A stretch of 34,715 nt of DNA from DASXTS01 sp036505275 (GCA_036505275.1 DASXTS010000489.1:1-34715), one strand, 5' to 3'. Positions 1 through 8,363 are shown, counted from the first letter of the stretch. The notes: generated by a model from the sequence alone, not told the origin. Numbers and translations are program-made.

Positions 1-1
1 C

Positions 2-1057
2 GACATCGGCTGGGTCACCGGACACTCGTACATCGTGTACGGGCCGCTGGCCAACCGGGCCACCGAGGTGATGTACGAGGGCACCCCGAACACCCCGCAC
101 GAGGGCCGGCACTGGGAGATCATCGAGAAGTACAAGGTCTCGGTCTACTACACGGCGCCCACGCTCATCCGCACGTTCATGAAGTGGGGCGCCCAGCATC
201 CGGAGAACTTCGACCTGTCCTCGCTGCGGCTGCTCGGCAGCGTCGGCGAGCCGATCAACCCGGAGGCCTGGATGTGGTACCGGGAGCACATCGGCAACGA
301 TCGCTGCCCCATTGTGGACACCTGGTGGCAGACCGAGACCGGCGCGATCATGATCTCGCCGCTGCCCGGGGTCACGGCGTGCAAGCCGGGCTCGGCGATG
401 GCGCCGCTGCCCGGGATCGGCGCGAAGATCGTGGACGACTCCGGCGAGCAGGTACCCCCTGGCGGCGGCGGCTACCTGGTGCTGGACAAGCCGTGGCCGG
501 CCATGCTGCGCACGATCTGGGGTGACGACGAGCGCTACCGCGACACCTACTGGGCGCGATTCGCCGATCAGGGCTACTACTTCGCCGGTGACGGCGCCAA
601 GTACGACGAGGACGGCGCCATCTGGCTGCTGGGCCGGGTGGACGACGTGATGAACGTGTCCGGGCACCGCATCTCGACCACCGAGGTGGAGTCCGCCCTG
701 GTCTCGCACCCGACGGTCGCCGAGGCCGCGGTCGTCGGCGCCGCCGACCCGACCACCGGCCAGGGCATCGTCGCGTTCGTGATCCTGCGCGGCGACGTCG
801 GCGAGGACGACGCCAAGGGCGGGGCGGTCATCAAGGAGCTGCGCGACCACGTGGCCAGGGAGATTGGCCCGATCGCCAAGCCGCGGCAGATCATGGTGGT
901 GGCCGAGCTGCCGAAGACCCGGTCCGGCAAGATCATGCGACGGCTGCTGCGCGACATCGCGGAGAACCGGCAGATCGGGGACGTCACCACGCTCGCCGAC
1001 TCCACCGTGATGGACCTGATCAGCGCGGGACTGTCCACGGACAAGTCCGAGGAGTAG
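2..1057 (+). CDS. acs: Acetyl-CoA synthetase, C-terminal part (5' end outside window)
   Basis: AMP-forming acetate:CoA ligase (acetate + ATP + CoA to acetyl-CoA, cytosolic). The reading frame is open from the first bases of the window, so only the last ~351 residues are present. Visible family motifs, in order: GSVGEPINPEAW, DTWWQTETG (adenylate-binding core), YFAGDGAKYDEDG, LLGRVDDVMNVSGHRIST (hinge) and, near the C-terminus, PKTRSGKIMRR, whose lysine is the catalytic residue and the site of regulatory acetylation in characterised Acs proteins. The stop codon TAG is followed directly by the ATG of the next gene, so the two are probably cotranscribed. The length from these motifs to the end is normal for Acs. 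A propionyl-CoA synthetase is less likely given the W-containing WWQTETG motif of Acs. Confidence 0.95.
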   Translation, partial: DIGWVTGHSYIVYGPLANRATEVMYEGTPNTPHEGRHWEIIEKYKVSVYYTAPTLIRTFMKWGAQHPENFDLSSLRLLGSVGEPINPEAWMWYREHIGNDRCPIVDTWWQTETGAIMISPLPGVTACKPGSAMAPLPGIGAKIVDDSGEQVPPGGGGYLVLDKPWPAMLRTIWGDDERYRDTYWARFADQGYYFAGDGAKYDEDGAIWLLGRVDDVMNVSGHRISTTEVESALVSHPTVAEAAVVGAADPTTGQGIVAFVILRGDVGEDDAKGGAVIKELRDHVAREIGPIAKPRQIMVVAELPKTRSGKIMRRLLRDIAENRQIGDVTTLADSTVMDLISAGLSTDKSEE

Positions 1058-2584
1058 ATGTTCCCGGCGCTGTCCGACGGCGACCAGCGCAAGATCGCCA
1101 TCGCGTTCGGCGAGCGCGCCCTGACCTATGGCCAGCTCGCCGCGGCGGCGTCCACCCTGGCGGACCGGCTCGGCACGGCCAGGCGGGTGGCGGTATGGGC
1201 GAACACCGAGTTGCCGACCTGCCTGGCGGTCGTGGCCGCGGTCATCGCCGGGGTGCCGGCCGTGCCACTCAACCCGCGCAGCGGCGACCGCGAGCTGGGC
1301 CACATCCTCGCCGACTGCGAGCCCGACCTTGTGCTCGCCGGGCCGGACGCCGCGCTGCCCAACGCCTGCGCCGGGGTGCCGCGCCTCGACGTCCACGTCG
1401 ACGACCTGGTCCGCGGGCACGCGGCCACTGGGCACACCGGCGCTGGGCACACCGGCGCTGGGCACACCGGCACTGGGCACACCGGCACTGGGCACGCCGC
1501 GCCCGTTCACGCCGGCGGCGGCCCGGACGACGCGGAGGACCCGGCGCTGATCGTCTATACCTCAGGCACCACCGGACCGCCCAAGGGCGTCATGCTGCCC
1601 CGGCGCGCGATCACGTCCAACCTCGACGCGCTGGCCGCGGCATGGGAGTGGACCGCGGCCGACGAGCTCGTGCACGGCCTGCCGCTGTTCCACGTGCACG
1701 GTCTGGTGCTCGGCGTGCTCGGCCCGCTGCGACTCGGCGGCACCGTGCGCCACCTCGGCCGGTTCAGCTCCGACGGCGTCGCCGCCGCCCTGGCCGGCGG
1801 TGCCACCATGATGTTCGGCGTGCCCACCATGTACCACCGCCTGGTCGCGGACGCCGAGCGCGACCCCGACATCGCCGCCGCGGTGGCCGGGGCGCGCCTG
1901 CTGGTCTCCGGCTCGGCAGCGCTGCCGGCGAGCGACCACCGTCGGATCTCCGCGGCCACCGGCCAGCGGGTCGTCGAACGGTACGGCATGACCGAGACGC
2001 TGATGAACTGCGCGGTGCGCGCCACCGGCGACCGCCGCCCCGGCTACGTCGGGCCCGCGCTGGACGGTGTGCAGGTGCGGCTCGTCGACGAGTCGGGCTC
2101 GGTGCTCGACGCCCGCGACGACGAGGCAGTCGGCGAGATCCAGGTCCGCGGTCCCAACCTGTTCCTGGCCTACCTCAACCGGCCGGACGCCACCGCCGAC
2201 GCCTTCCGCGACTCCTGGTTCGTCACCGGCGACGTGGCCACCATGGCCACCGACGGCTACCTGCGCATCGTCGGCCGCAAGGCCACCGATCTGATCAAGA
2301 GCGGTGGCTTCAAGATCGGCGCCGGCGAGATCGAGAACGTGCTGCTGGAACACCCGGCGGTCGCCGAGGTCGCCGTCACCGGCGAGCCCGACCCCGATCT
2401 TGGCGAGCGCGTCGTGGCTTGGGTCGTACCCTCGCCCGGGCAGTACCCCGACGCCGGCGAGCTGGCCTCCTACGTGGCCGCCAACCTCGCGCCGCACAAG
2501 CGTCCCCGCGTCGTTCACTTCCTCGACTCGCTTCCCCGCAACGATCTTGGCAAGATCACCAAGAAGCGCCTGGTCAAGCCTTGA
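1058..2584 (+). CDS. matB: Malonyl-CoA synthetase (MatB-type acyl-CoA ligase)
   Basis: 508-residue ANL-superfamily ligase, expected to make malonyl-CoA (or a methylmalonyl-CoA type extender) from free acid, ATP and CoA. The sequence agrees over its length with Streptomyces MatB as I remember it: GERALTYGQLA near the N-terminus, YTSGTTGPPKG (P-loop-like motif, ~166-176), GLPLFHVHGLVLGVLGPLRLGG, ERYGMTETLMN, IVGRKATDLIKSGGFKIGAGEIEN and a final PRNDLGKITKK with the catalytic lysine. The ATG abuts the acs stop codon, so start choice and cotranscription are well supported. Odd feature: residues ~120-146 form a His/Gly repeat encoded by 15-bp tandem units (separate entry), placed in the variable loop just before the SGTTG motif. 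Substrate assignment is from family similarity only. Confidence 0.88.
   Translation: MFPALSDGDQRKIAIAFGERALTYGQLAAAASTLADRLGTARRVAVWANTELPTCLAVVAAVIAGVPAVPLNPRSGDRELGHILADCEPDLVLAGPDAALPNACAGVPRLDVHVDDLVRGHAATGHTGAGHTGAGHTGTGHTGTGHAAPVHAGGGPDDAEDPALIVYTSGTTGPPKGVMLPRRAITSNLDALAAAWEWTAADELVHGLPLFHVHGLVLGVLGPLRLGGTVRHLGRFSSDGVAAALAGGATMMFGVPTMYHRLVADAERDPDIAAAVAGARLLVSGSAALPASDHRRISAATGQRVVERYGMTETLMNCAVRATGDRRPGYVGPALDGVQVRLVDESGSVLDARDDEAVGEIQVRGPNLFLAYLNRPDATADAFRDSWFVTGDVATMATDGYLRIVGRKATDLIKSGGFKIGAGEIENVLLEHPAVAEVAVTGEPDPDLGERVVAWVVPSPGQYPDAGELASYVAANLAPHKRPRVVHFLDSLPRNDLGKITKKRLVKP
1415..1494 (+). repeat. In-frame 15-bp tandem repeat inside matB (GHTGA/GHTGT units)
   Basis: About five copies of a 15-bp unit resembling GGGCACACCGGCGCT (variable G/A near the end), in frame, coding for Gly-His-Thr-Gly-Ala/Thr. 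The units are nearly identical at DNA level, so this is a recent slippage-type expansion rather than an old domain. It adds about six histidines to a surface loop of the ligase. Confidence 0.9.
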
Positions 2585-2611
2585 TCACGAAGCCGTCGGC
2601 CGTGACCAGGA

Positions 2612-3424
2612 TCAGGATGGCCCGGCTGAGGACCGCCGAGCGCTCCGGGAACGCCAGGAACGCAGGTCGGGCCAGACGGTGCGCAGGGCGACGGCGCTGA
2701 GGAAGAAGCCGAAGAGCAGGTCGGCGACGGTGCCGGGCAGGCGGACCGAGATGGCCGAGGCGACCAGGACAGTGAGAACTCCGGACAGGCCGATCCAGGT
2801 GGCGTCGTGGATCGAACCGAGGTGCGCGCGCAGGTTGCGCCAGCCCGAGAGCAGCGCGGTTGGCAGTATGACGAGGAGCGAGGTTCCCTTGGCGAGCGCG
2901 GCGGCTACGGCGAAGCCGAGCTCCATCATGGGCACCATGACGGCGCCGCCCCCGATGCCGGTCAGACCGGCGAGGATGCCGACGGCCACGCCCACCGGGA
3001 CCAGAATGGCCAGCCGCCACAGTTCGTGGTGCACCGGGCCGGCGGGCACGCCAGGGTCGACGATGAGCCGGATGCCGGCGCTGAGCGCGGCCAGCGCAAA
3101 GATCAACCGTAAGACCGGCAGCGACACCCGCCGCAGCAGGGCGGCGCCGATCCAGGCCCCGACCACCGTGCCGATGATCAACGGCACGGCGAGGAAGACA
3201 TCGACCTGGCGGTGGATCGCGTAGCCGATCACTCCGGCGACCGCGAGCGGCCCGATGGCCAGCAGCGAGGTGGCCACCGCCTGGCGCTGGTCCAGCCGGC
3301 ACAGCGTGACCAGGGCGGGCACGATGAGGACGCCGCCACCGACTCCGAACAGGCCAGACAGGAACCCGGCGAGAACCCCGATCAGGACGAGCCGCCCGGC
3401 GGGCGCGGCGTCCCGATCGGTCAT
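2612..3424 (-). CDS. TauE/SafE family sulfite/anion permease
   Basis: 270-residue polytopic membrane protein of the TauE/SafE (DUF81) family, which exports or transports sulfite, sulfonates or other anions. Two pseudo-repeat halves are visible, each with the glycine-rich family motif: GVLAGFLSGLFGVGGGVLIVP in the first half and VGILAGLTGIGGGAVMVPMM in the second, with about eight hydrophobic segments in all. The ATG at 3424 was chosen because it starts just before the first motif; a longer upstream reading would run through two hairpins and the intergenic palindrome. It is convergent with matB (27-bp gap). No Shine-Dalgarno is visible; a 9-bp hairpin ends 2 nt before the start codon. Substrate unknown. 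Confidence 0.85.
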   Translation of the reverse strand: MTDRDAAPAGRLVLIGVLAGFLSGLFGVGGGVLIVPALVTLCRLDQRQAVATSLLAIGPLAVAGVIGYAIHRQVDVFLAVPLIIGTVVGAWIGAALLRRVSLPVLRLIFALAALSAGIRLIVDPGVPAGPVHHELWRLAILVPVGVAVGILAGLTGIGGGAVMVPMMELGFAVAAALAKGTSLLVILPTALLSGWRNLRAHLGSIHDATWIGLSGVLTVLVASAISVRLPGTVADLLFGFFLSAVALRTVWPDLRSWRSRSARRSSAGPS

Positions 3425-3426
3425 GG

Positions 3427-3448
3427 CCGGCAGCCTACGGGCTGCCGG
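3427..3448 (-). promoter_or_regulatory. 9-bp inverted repeat directly upstream of the permease start
   Basis: CCGGCAGCC and GGCTGCCGG are perfect complements separated by TACG, and end 2 nt from the start codon of the TauE/SafE gene. In mRNA it would fold over the place where a ribosome binding site should be. It may be a cis-regulatory hairpin, an operator, or part of the terminator of the gene upstream. Confidence 0.4.
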
Positions 3449-3455
3449 CCATGTC

Positions 3456-3495
3456 GTGAGTGGCAAATGGTGTCCCGGCACCATTTGCCACTCAC
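3456..3495 (-). terminator. Perfect 17-bp palindrome between SAM hydrolase and permease genes
   Basis: GTGAGTGGCAAATGGTG, a 6-nt spacer and the exact complement CACCATTTGCCACTCAC. It lies 11 bp after the stop of the minus-strand SAM hydrolase gene and 31 bp before the permease start, so a transcription terminator for the former is the simplest reading. There is no T-run on the minus strand, as is common for actinobacterial hairpin terminators. An operator for a dimeric repressor is the alternative. Confidence 0.55.
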
Positions 3496-3506
3496 AGCAG
3501 GCGCGG

Positions 3507-4325
3507 TCAGCGCCTGATCGTGATCTCGGTGCCGGGGCCGACGCCGAGCTTCTGAGCGGCGTTGGCGCCGTTGGCGGCGACCGCGAGGTAGCCGGACGAG
3601 TCGACGTAGAGCACGAGCTTGCCGGGCGCCACGTCGGAGAATGTGCGGCCGACGTAGGCCACCCGCCGGCGGCGGCCGAACATGAGCATCACCCGGGCCC
3701 CGACCGGCATCGCGGACGCGTCGCCGACGACGGTGGTCTGCAGGTTGCCGAAGCTGTCAACGAGAGCGACCTCACCGGTGATGGCCTCGGGCGTGACCGT
3801 CACCCGCGGCTTGGGCAGCCGCACCAGCGAGTCGGGGTCGATCGTCGGGCCGAGCAGCGCGGGGTCCCGGCCCAGCGCCAGCTCGGCGGCGGCCGGCGCG
3901 AAGACGTCCCGGCCATGGAACGTCGCCGACTCGGGTGGCCGGTGCGACTTCAGCTCGTACACCTCGCGCACGCCACCGAGCGCCTCGGCGGCCGGCAGCA
4001 GCAGTCCGTTGTCCGGACCGACGAGCACGCTCTCGCCGGCGAGGACGCCTATCGGGCGGCGGTCGGTTCCGACGCCCGGGTCGACAACCGCGAGTATCAC
4101 GCCGTCCGGCAGGTACGGCACGGCCTTGGCCAGCAGCCTGGCACCGGCCTTGACCGAACCGGGCGGCACGGTGTGACAGACGTCGATGATCTTCGCGTCC
4201 GGAGCCGCCTTGAGCATCACGGCATGGCACACGCCGACGTAGACGTCGTCGTGGCCGTAGTCGGTGAGGAAGCTGATCCATTGCTCGGGCGGCACGACCC
4301 CATAGCCTGCCACGCAAATCGACAC
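3507..4325 (-). CDS. SAM hydroxide adenosyltransferase / SAM hydrolase (DUF62 family)
   Basis: 272-residue protein of the family that includes fluorinase/chlorinase but whose common members hydrolyse S-adenosylmethionine to adenosine and methionine. Visible motifs: ISFLTDYGHDDVYVGVCHAVM at the N-terminus, DVCHTVPPGSVKAGA, VDPGVGTDRRP, LVGPDNGLL and FHGRDVFAPAAAELA, then a C-terminal beta-domain with VDSFGNLQT. The DxxH-type pattern and the lack of the extra fluorinase loop argue for the hydrolase rather than a halogenase. The start at 4325 is a GTG; further GTG codons at 4313, 4298 and 4295 are equally possible, as family members usually begin close to the FLTDYG motif. It is divergent from the holin-like gene with a very short gap. 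Confidence 0.85.
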   Translation of the reverse strand: MSICVAGYGVVPPEQWISFLTDYGHDDVYVGVCHAVMLKAAPDAKIIDVCHTVPPGSVKAGARLLAKAVPYLPDGVILAVVDPGVGTDRRPIGVLAGESVLVGPDNGLLLPAAEALGGVREVYELKSHRPPESATFHGRDVFAPAAAELALGRDPALLGPTIDPDSLVRLPKPRVTVTPEAITGEVALVDSFGNLQTTVVGDASAMPVGARVMLMFGRRRRVAYVGRTFSDVAPGKLVLYVDSSGYLAVAANGANAAQKLGVGPGTEITIRR

Positions 4326-4342
4326 CGGGCGGACATGGCACG

Positions 4343-4843
4343 ATGACCGCCGTGACCAGCACCCAGCCGCCGCGGGTCCCGGCGATCCCGCTGTCGCCGG
4401 AACCCCCGATCAACCACCACGACCAGTCGATCGGCGCCCTCGTCCGGGAGGCCAGCACGCACCTGTCCACGCTGGTCAGGTCCGAGGTTGAGCTGGCGAA
4501 GGCCGAGGTGGTGTCCGAGGTCCGCAAGGGCGTCAAGGGCAGCGTCTACTTCGTCATTGCGCTGGCCGTCCTGTTGTTCAGCCTGTTCTTCCTGTTCCTG
4601 ACCATTGCCGAGGTGCTGGACATCTGGCTGCCGCGCTCGGCGGCGTTCGCCATTGTGTTCGGGCTGATGCTGGTCGCGGCCGGCCTGTTCGGCCTGCTGG
4701 GCTACCGGCGGGTGCGCAGCATCCGCAAGCCGGAGCGGACGATCAGCTCGCTGCACGAGGCCATGCAGATCACCAGGCGAAACGGCGACGAACGCGACGG
4801 GGACAGCCGCGATGTGGTTGGCGCCGGCCGCCTCGACCGCTGA
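4343..4843 (+). CDS. Phage-holin-family membrane protein (Rv3669-like)
   Basis: 166-residue protein with a soluble, proline-rich N-terminus (~1-30), an amphipathic helix rich in charged residues (SIGALVREASTHLSTLVRSE, then VELAKAEVVSEVRKG), two strong transmembrane segments (~69-92 and ~100-122) and a charged tail. This is the layout of the actinobacterial putative holin family found in chromosomes, including Rv3669 at the same place in M. tuberculosis. Despite the name, chromosomal members are not known to lyse cells. It is followed by the epoxide-hydrolase-like gene, the same order as Rv3669-Rv3670. Confidence 0.8.
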   Translation: MTAVTSTQPPRVPAIPLSPEPPINHHDQSIGALVREASTHLSTLVRSEVELAKAEVVSEVRKGVKGSVYFVIALAVLLFSLFFLFLTIAEVLDIWLPRSAAFAIVFGLMLVAAGLFGLLGYRRVRSIRKPERTISSLHEAMQITRRNGDERDGDSRDVVGAGRLDR

Positions 4844-4919
4844 GCGACCTCGGCGACCTCGGCGACCGGGGCGGTCTGGGCGGCGCGCGGTGCTGCTACC
4901 ACCACCGGAGCCGAGAACC

Positions 4920-5828
4920 GTGCGCATCGCCGGGCCGTGGACGCACCGCGAGGTCTCGGCCAACGGCATCCGGCTGCACGTCGTCGAGCTCGGCTCCGGG
5001 CCGCTGGTGCTGCTGCTGCACGGCTTTCCGGAGTTCTGGTGGTCGTGGCGGCACCAGCTGATCGGGCTGGCCGACGCGGGCTTCCGCGCGGCCGCCGTGG
5101 ACCTGCGCGGCTACGGTGATTCGGACAAGCCACCGCGCGGCTACGACGGGTGGACGCTGGCCGGCGACATCGCCGGGCTGATCCGCGCGCTCGGTGAGCG
5201 CGACGCCGCCCTGGTCGGGCACGACTGGGGCGGGCTGCTGGCGTGGACGGTCGCCGCGCTGCACCCCGGGCTGGTCCGGTCCATCGCGCCGCTGGCCGCC
5301 CCGCACCCGCTGGCGCTGCGCCGGGCGCTGATCCGCGACCTGCGGCACCAGGGCGTCGCCTCCAGGTACGCGCTGGGCTTCCAAGTGCCACTGTGGCCGG
5401 AACGGCGCCTGCGGCGCGACGGTGGGGCGCGTGTCGAGGCGCTCATCCGCTCCTGGTCAGGCGCGCAGTGGCGGGCCACCCCCGAGTTCGCCGAGGTGCT
5501 CCGCCTCAACCGCTCGGCCATGGCCATCCCTGGCGTGGCGCACAGCGCGCTGGAGTTCTACCGCTGGGCAGTGCGCTCGCAGCTGCGCACCGATGGCCGC
5601 CGGTTTGCGGCGGCCGTCAACCGCCAGCTCACCGTGCCGGTGCTCCAGCTGCACGGCGCCGACGACCCGTGCCTGCTCGAACCCACGGCCCGCCGCTCCC
5701 GGCAGTGGGCCGGCGCCAGCTACCGCTACCGGGTGCTGCCCGCCGTCGGCCACTTCGTCCAGCAGGAGGCCGCGCTGACCACCACCCGCGCCCTGGTCGA
5801 GTTCCTGTCAGGCGATGGTGCGGCCTGA
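4920..5828 (+). CDS. ephE: Alpha/beta hydrolase, epoxide hydrolase EphE-like
   Basis: 302-residue alpha/beta-fold hydrolase. Motifs: oxyanion HGFPEFWWSWRHQL (HGxP is typical of epoxide hydrolases), nucleophile elbow VGHDWGG with Asp as nucleophile, acid residue in HGADDPCLLEP and the base His in LPAVGHFVQQE. The Asp nucleophile and HGFP motif favour epoxide hydrolase over esterase; haloalkane dehalogenase cannot be excluded. Start: GTG at 4920, 9 nt after a GGAG, gives VRIAGPW, close to where the family's conserved region begins; an in-frame ATG at 4812 would add 36 Arg/Pro-rich residues, partly coded by a 9-bp repeat (CGACCTCGG), and overlap the upstream gene. In M. tuberculosis the next gene is marP; here an accessory insert separates them. 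Confidence 0.85.
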   Translation: MRIAGPWTHREVSANGIRLHVVELGSGPLVLLLHGFPEFWWSWRHQLIGLADAGFRAAAVDLRGYGDSDKPPRGYDGWTLAGDIAGLIRALGERDAALVGHDWGGLLAWTVAALHPGLVRSIAPLAAPHPLALRRALIRDLRHQGVASRYALGFQVPLWPERRLRRDGGARVEALIRSWSGAQWRATPEFAEVLRLNRSAMAIPGVAHSALEFYRWAVRSQLRTDGRRFAAAVNRQLTVPVLQLHGADDPCLLEPTARRSRQWAGASYRYRVLPAVGHFVQQEAALTTTRALVEFLSGDGAA

Positions 5829-5861
5829 GCGAAGCGCCGGCACAGCCACAGGTCAGAGGCA

Positions 5862-6599
5862 TCATTCGGCGAGCGCGCGCAGCGAGGCCCGCATGGTCGC
5901 CGTCGCGGCCAGCCCGCCGAGGTCGGGGAACAGGTTGTAGCTGTTGATCCCCATGGCGTCCAGGTCGGCCAGCGCATGGTCGGCGTCGCTCGCCGGCAGC
6001 ACGCACTTCGTCAGCGCCGGCTCGGTGGCGAACCGCTCGACGTAATCCTCCAGCGTGCCGACCGGCGCCCGGCACAGGGTGAACCGACCGCCCTGGCTGC
6101 GCAGCCGGACGTTGTCGAACGCCGGCGCGGTGACGATCTCCACGCCGCACTCCCTGGACCACACCGGGTTCTGCAGGTGCAGCACCCACACGGCGACGTG
6201 GTCGTAGCGCGGCGACCGGCTCAGCAGGTGGTCGCGGAAGGCGAAGAACGCGGCAACGTACGGGCTGGTCGACCAGTCCAGCAGCCGGGTCGGCAGCCCG
6301 AAGTGCTGGCCGAGCGCCCACAGCTTGCGGTCCTCGTCCACCTCCGCGGTCGGCACGCCCAGGTCGGCGCAGCCCAGCCGGAACTCGGCGATCAGCTCGT
6401 CCCACAGCGCGAGCCGCCGCTCCAGGGGGACGCCGGCGAACCGCCGGTCGAAATGCGTGGACAGCGTCCAGTTCGCGTCGCCGGAGCCGCGGAACAGGTA
6501 GCGGTCCGGGCGGAACCGCTCGTTGTCGAACAGCTCGGCGAACAGGTCGCGCTTGAAATCCGTCCACCGGGCGTACGGGATCACCCGGACGTTCCTCAC
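5862..6599 (-). CDS. FRG domain-containing protein
   Basis: 245-residue soluble protein with the FRG domain, named for the conserved Phe-Arg-Gly. Visible: YLFRGSGDANWTLSTHFDR (F36-R37-G38) and the second signature LWALGQHFGLPTRLLDWSTS followed by PYVAAFFAF (~93-120). The molecular activity of FRG domains is not established; they recur in mobile and defence-type loci. It lies 39 bp downstream of the P-loop ATPase gene on the same strand, so the two are probably one operon. It has normal codon use for the genome (strong GC3) and no truncation. Together with the ATPase and the divergent two-TM gene it interrupts the ephE-marP order. Confidence 0.85.
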   Translation of the reverse strand: MRNVRVIPYARWTDFKRDLFAELFDNERFRPDRYLFRGSGDANWTLSTHFDRRFAGVPLERRLALWDELIAEFRLGCADLGVPTAEVDEDRKLWALGQHFGLPTRLLDWSTSPYVAAFFAFRDHLLSRSPRYDHVAVWVLHLQNPVWSRECGVEIVTAPAFDNVRLRSQGGRFTLCRAPVGTLEDYVERFATEPALTKCVLPASDADHALADLDAMGINSYNLFPDLGGLAATATMRASLRALAE

Positions 6600-6638
6600 C
6601 GCGGCCGGACCCTCACCGCGTCACCCGCTGCATCACTC

Positions 6639-8219
6639 TTACTGGGTCCATACGGTGGCGGGGATGCGCGGGGCGCTGGCCAGCCCGACGCTGCGGGCCA
6701 GGCACGGGTGGATGACGTACGTGTCGACGTCGGGCGGCAGGTGGAACTCGTCGATGTCGCCGAGCGAGTAGAACCGGGGCTGACCGCGGGAGTCCAGGTA
6801 GCCCAGCAGGCCGTTCTGCCAGAGCACCGAGGCGAGGTCGGTGGCGCTCTCAAAATGCGGGTTGGCGATCTCGCGCAGCCCGTCGAGGTCGGAGCGGGGG
6901 AACTGGTCGGTGCCGATCAGCCGGATGAACGACCGCATCTCGTCGACAACGCCGCGGATATAGGCCTGGGTGCTTGTGTAGACCTCCGAGTAGCTGTGCA
7001 GCGCGGCGTGCTTCGGCATCATGTCGCTGGACACCTGGTTCGCGCACTGGGCGAGCTGCGAGTCGCCGAACCGCTTGGCGCACCGGGTGACCACCTCCCG
7101 CAACGCCGCCTCCGGCAGCCGGTCACGCCCGGCCCGCTTCTGCCGGAAGACCTCCCCGGCCAGCTCGTTGCCGAGCGAGATGACGTCCCGCGGGATCAGC
7201 CGGGTGTGCCGGATCAGGTGGTCCTCGACGCGCTCTTTGCTGCCCCACTCGTCGGTCACGGTCGCGAGGCCGAGCCAGTCACGCATGGACACTCCATCGG
7301 CCGGCTGTCGCATGAGGAACGACGGCGGCAGCCGCTCCAGCTTCTGCCGCAGCAGGTGCAGCAGCGAAGCGTGATCCCAGGTGAGCACCCGGATGTGCGG
7401 CTCGTTGTGGTAGCGCGGGGCGTGCTCCGAGCGGTAGACCGAGGACATCACGATGTCCCGGATGCTCACCACGACGTGCAGGCGGCCGCCAAGGCGGTGG
7501 TCCCTCAGCAGCCGCATCACCTGGTAGAACAGCCCCTCCTGGCACTTCAGCCAGTACATCGGGGCATGGCTGAACTCCTCGTCGACGGCGTCCAGGTAGA
7601 AGTAGATCGGCTTGCACCGGGCGACGACCTCGCCGAGCACGTCCTCCAGGTCGTCCCACAGCGGGTCGTCCAGGTAGGTCGACAGCTGGTGGGCGGTGTG
7701 CCGCTCGTTGATGAGGTCCCGGACCTGGCTGTAGATCGACCGCGGCCGGCGGAAGTCGTCCAGTAGCCGGCCGTAGGTGCCCGCGATGTCGGCTCGCGCG
7801 TCCTCTGGCACCTGGGCCCGCAGCTCGCGGTCGAGCAGCAGGTGGGAGGCGAGCGAGCGCACGATCGCCCGCTCCCAGATCTGCATCCACTTCTCCACCA
7901 GAACCTGCCCGGAGAACCACTGGCAGGCCTTGACGATCACCTCGGTCTTGGGCAGGTTCTGCTGTGGCATGTCCGCGTAGACCGACTCCTGGTGGGCCTG
8001 GAAGTCCTGCAGCCGGCGCATGTAGACGGTCTTGCCGGCGCCGAGCTTGCCGACGATGACCCGCACCTTCGAGTCGTTGGCCCGGGTCGCCAGGCCGCCG
8101 TAGCCAGGGTCGCCGCCGAAGTCGACGAAGCCGTCCAGCAGGTCCTCGATGTCGGCGCGGGAGCCATCGGGATTGCCGAACGGCCCGATCAGTTCGTTCG
8201 CGTGCCGCCTGCCGGTCAT
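6639..8219 (-). CDS. P-loop ATPase, Sll1717-like (STAND-type) family
   Basis: 526-residue predicted NTPase. Walker A is GKLGAGKT (57-64), preceded by the hydrophobic strand VRVIV; Walker B is YFYLDAVDEE (206-215), with the DxxDE pattern of STAND-class ATPases; a following VVVSIRD with Arg ~254 resembles a sensor strand. The C-terminal half is helical (HTRLIPRDVISLGNELA) and ends in a winged-helix-like stretch. No transmembrane segment is seen. The overall pattern recalls proteins annotated as P-loop ATPase, Sll1717 family. The start ATG at 8219 is preceded by GAGGGGG; an upstream start at 8306 would enter the divergent promoter region. It is the first gene of a two-gene unit with the FRG protein and is divergent from the 480-residue membrane protein. 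Confidence 0.8.
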   Translation of the reverse strand: MTGRRHANELIGPFGNPDGSRADIEDLLDGFVDFGGDPGYGGLATRANDSKVRVIVGKLGAGKTVYMRRLQDFQAHQESVYADMPQQNLPKTEVIVKACQWFSGQVLVEKWMQIWERAIVRSLASHLLLDRELRAQVPEDARADIAGTYGRLLDDFRRPRSIYSQVRDLINERHTAHQLSTYLDDPLWDDLEDVLGEVVARCKPIYFYLDAVDEEFSHAPMYWLKCQEGLFYQVMRLLRDHRLGGRLHVVVSIRDIVMSSVYRSEHAPRYHNEPHIRVLTWDHASLLHLLRQKLERLPPSFLMRQPADGVSMRDWLGLATVTDEWGSKERVEDHLIRHTRLIPRDVISLGNELAGEVFRQKRAGRDRLPEAALREVVTRCAKRFGDSQLAQCANQVSSDMMPKHAALHSYSEVYTSTQAYIRGVVDEMRSFIRLIGTDQFPRSDLDGLREIANPHFESATDLASVLWQNGLLGYLDSRGQPRFYSLGDIDEFHLPPDVDTYVIHPCLARSVGLASAPRIPATVWTQ

Positions 8220-8363
8220 CGCTGGCCCCCTCGCGCTCTCCTGCCGGGCAGGGAGCCTGACCGATTTCACCGTTGCGCTGCGTGGCCGGGCGGTCGCGCC
8301 GCTCACCCGGAAGTCCGGGCGTTAGCCTACCTGCGCGACGTACCGAGCGCGACGGAGTAGGGG
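8220..8363. promoter_or_regulatory. Divergent intergenic region between ATPase and two-TM protein genes
   Basis: 144-bp region that must hold the promoters of both flanking transcripts. On the plus strand TAGCCT (8323-8328) fits an actinobacterial -10 box, giving a predicted leader of about 30 nt with GGAG (8354-8357) 6 nt before the GTG start. I see no clear -35 and no obvious minus-strand box. Confidence 0.4.

Noticed and set aside
1195..2700. Long Arg/Ala-rich frames opposite or alongside matB and many other genes
   Set aside because: Typical high-GC shadow frames; real genes on the other frame have family motifs and GC3 bias.
3507..4325. Fluorinase/chlorinase assignment
   Set aside because: The family resemblance is to the SAM hydrolase branch; no extra loop or halogen-linked gene context is visible.
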